From G020350405 sp964513655 (GTDB taxonomy: Bacteria; Planctomycetota; Phycisphaerae; Sedimentisphaerales; Anaerobacaceae), in the NCBI GenBank assembly GCA_964513655.1, contig CAZENQ010000138.1, forward strand, positions 1-6,143: 6,143 nt of DNA, given 5' to 3'. The position numbers and the translations under genes are program-made. The notes under the pieces were generated by a model that was not told the origin of the DNA, ran no database searches, and was given only the letters and a program-made list of their open reading frames with translations. This document shows positions 5,950 through 6,143 of the stretch, piece after piece (positions within the stretch are counted from its first letter, which is position 1; every line of letters begins with the position of its first letter).

Positions 5950-6143
5950 AGGTGCTTTTAGCAATGACGCGGATTTTTTAAAAATTCCTTACTTCTTATT
6001 TCACAAGCACTTAGCCCATATCTCCCTTCCTCACCTACCCGAAATTTCGTCACAAGCGCGCAAGCTGCTCTACTAATGAGCGGACCCTCTGTCCGGCCCG
6101 CTTGCCGCGTCGTAGCTTGTGCCATAGGTGCTTTAGCGATGAC
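5950..6143. repeat. Direct repeat aggtgcttt(t)agcRatgac, two copies
   Basis: AGGTGCTTTTAGCAATGAC (5950-5968) and AGGTGCTTTAGCGATGAC (6126-6143) differ by one T and one base change. The second copy touches the window end, so the repeat may extend beyond it. Between the copies, CGGAC-CCTCT-GTCCG (6079-6093) can form a small hairpin. Confidence 0.65.

Larger units (their letters stand above)
5445..6143. other. Non-coding right flank with palindromes and repeats
   Basis: No convincing gene is present. The minus-strand frame 5598-5858 is a Cys-rich translation of palindromic and repeated DNA, and a frame starting at 6076 and open to the window end resembles no family. The region holds T-rich runs (5556-5563, 5572-5578), twin CACGTG palindromes (5660-5731), a copy of the dispersed repeat (5817-5887) and a 'aggtgcttt(t)agc' direct repeat (5950-5968 and 6126-6143). 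I see no clear GC-rich hairpin plus T tract to end the operon. Confidence 0.65.

Noticed and set aside
6076..6143. Possible gene start (ATG at 6076, open to the window end)
   Set aside because: There is no SD site, only 22 codons are visible, and it is contained in hairpin and direct-repeat sequence.
5445..6143. CRISPR array
   Set aside because: The repeats present are only paired, of different kinds, and without regular spacer units.

Overview
The window holds four genes in two same-strand pairs, with repeat-rich non-coding DNA at both ends. Nothing in it fixes the taxon. The C-ending codons and lack of Shine-Dalgarno (SD) sites in the first two genes, the pyrimidine-rich spacers with recurring short motifs, and a stand-alone ChbG/HpnK-type deacetylase beside a UbiA prenyltransferase would suit an environmental bacterium such as a planctomycete (Phycisphaerae-like). 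That placement is a guess.

Layout: 1-610 is non-coding and full of short direct and tandem repeats. 611-1555 encodes a nine-helix UbiA-family prenyltransferase with both Asp-rich motifs. After 49 bases, 1605-2453 encodes a ChbG/HpnK (YdjC-type) metal-dependent deacetylase with its metal motifs intact. Neither gene has an SD site. 2454-2676 carries a nested inverted repeat, a plausible promoter and a good SD site. 2677-4560 encodes a fusion of a dihydroorotate-dehydrogenase-like flavin barrel and a type 2 periplasmic-binding (NMT1/SsuA/THI5-like) fold, without a signal peptide. It overlaps by 4 bases (GTGA) a second gene, 4557-5444, a short protein built like the head and neck of class II CCA-adding enzymes/poly(A) polymerases. 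5445-6143 is non-coding, with twin CACGTG-centred palindromes and repeats related to those at the left end.

The first pair looks like ordinary isoprenoid or lipid/carbohydrate metabolism. The second pair is the part worth attention. It is a tightly coupled two-gene operon whose proteins keep recognisable folds but have lost family-defining residues: the Cys-containing active-site loop of dihydroorotate dehydrogenase, and the EDxxR base-selecting motif and RRD motif of CCA enzymes. The second pair also differs from the first in start signals and codon style, so it may be an accessory module. I infer a two-protein system that binds or changes a small molecule and transfers a nucleotide to an unknown acceptor. 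I cannot say from the sequence whether its role is biosynthesis, RNA modification or defence.
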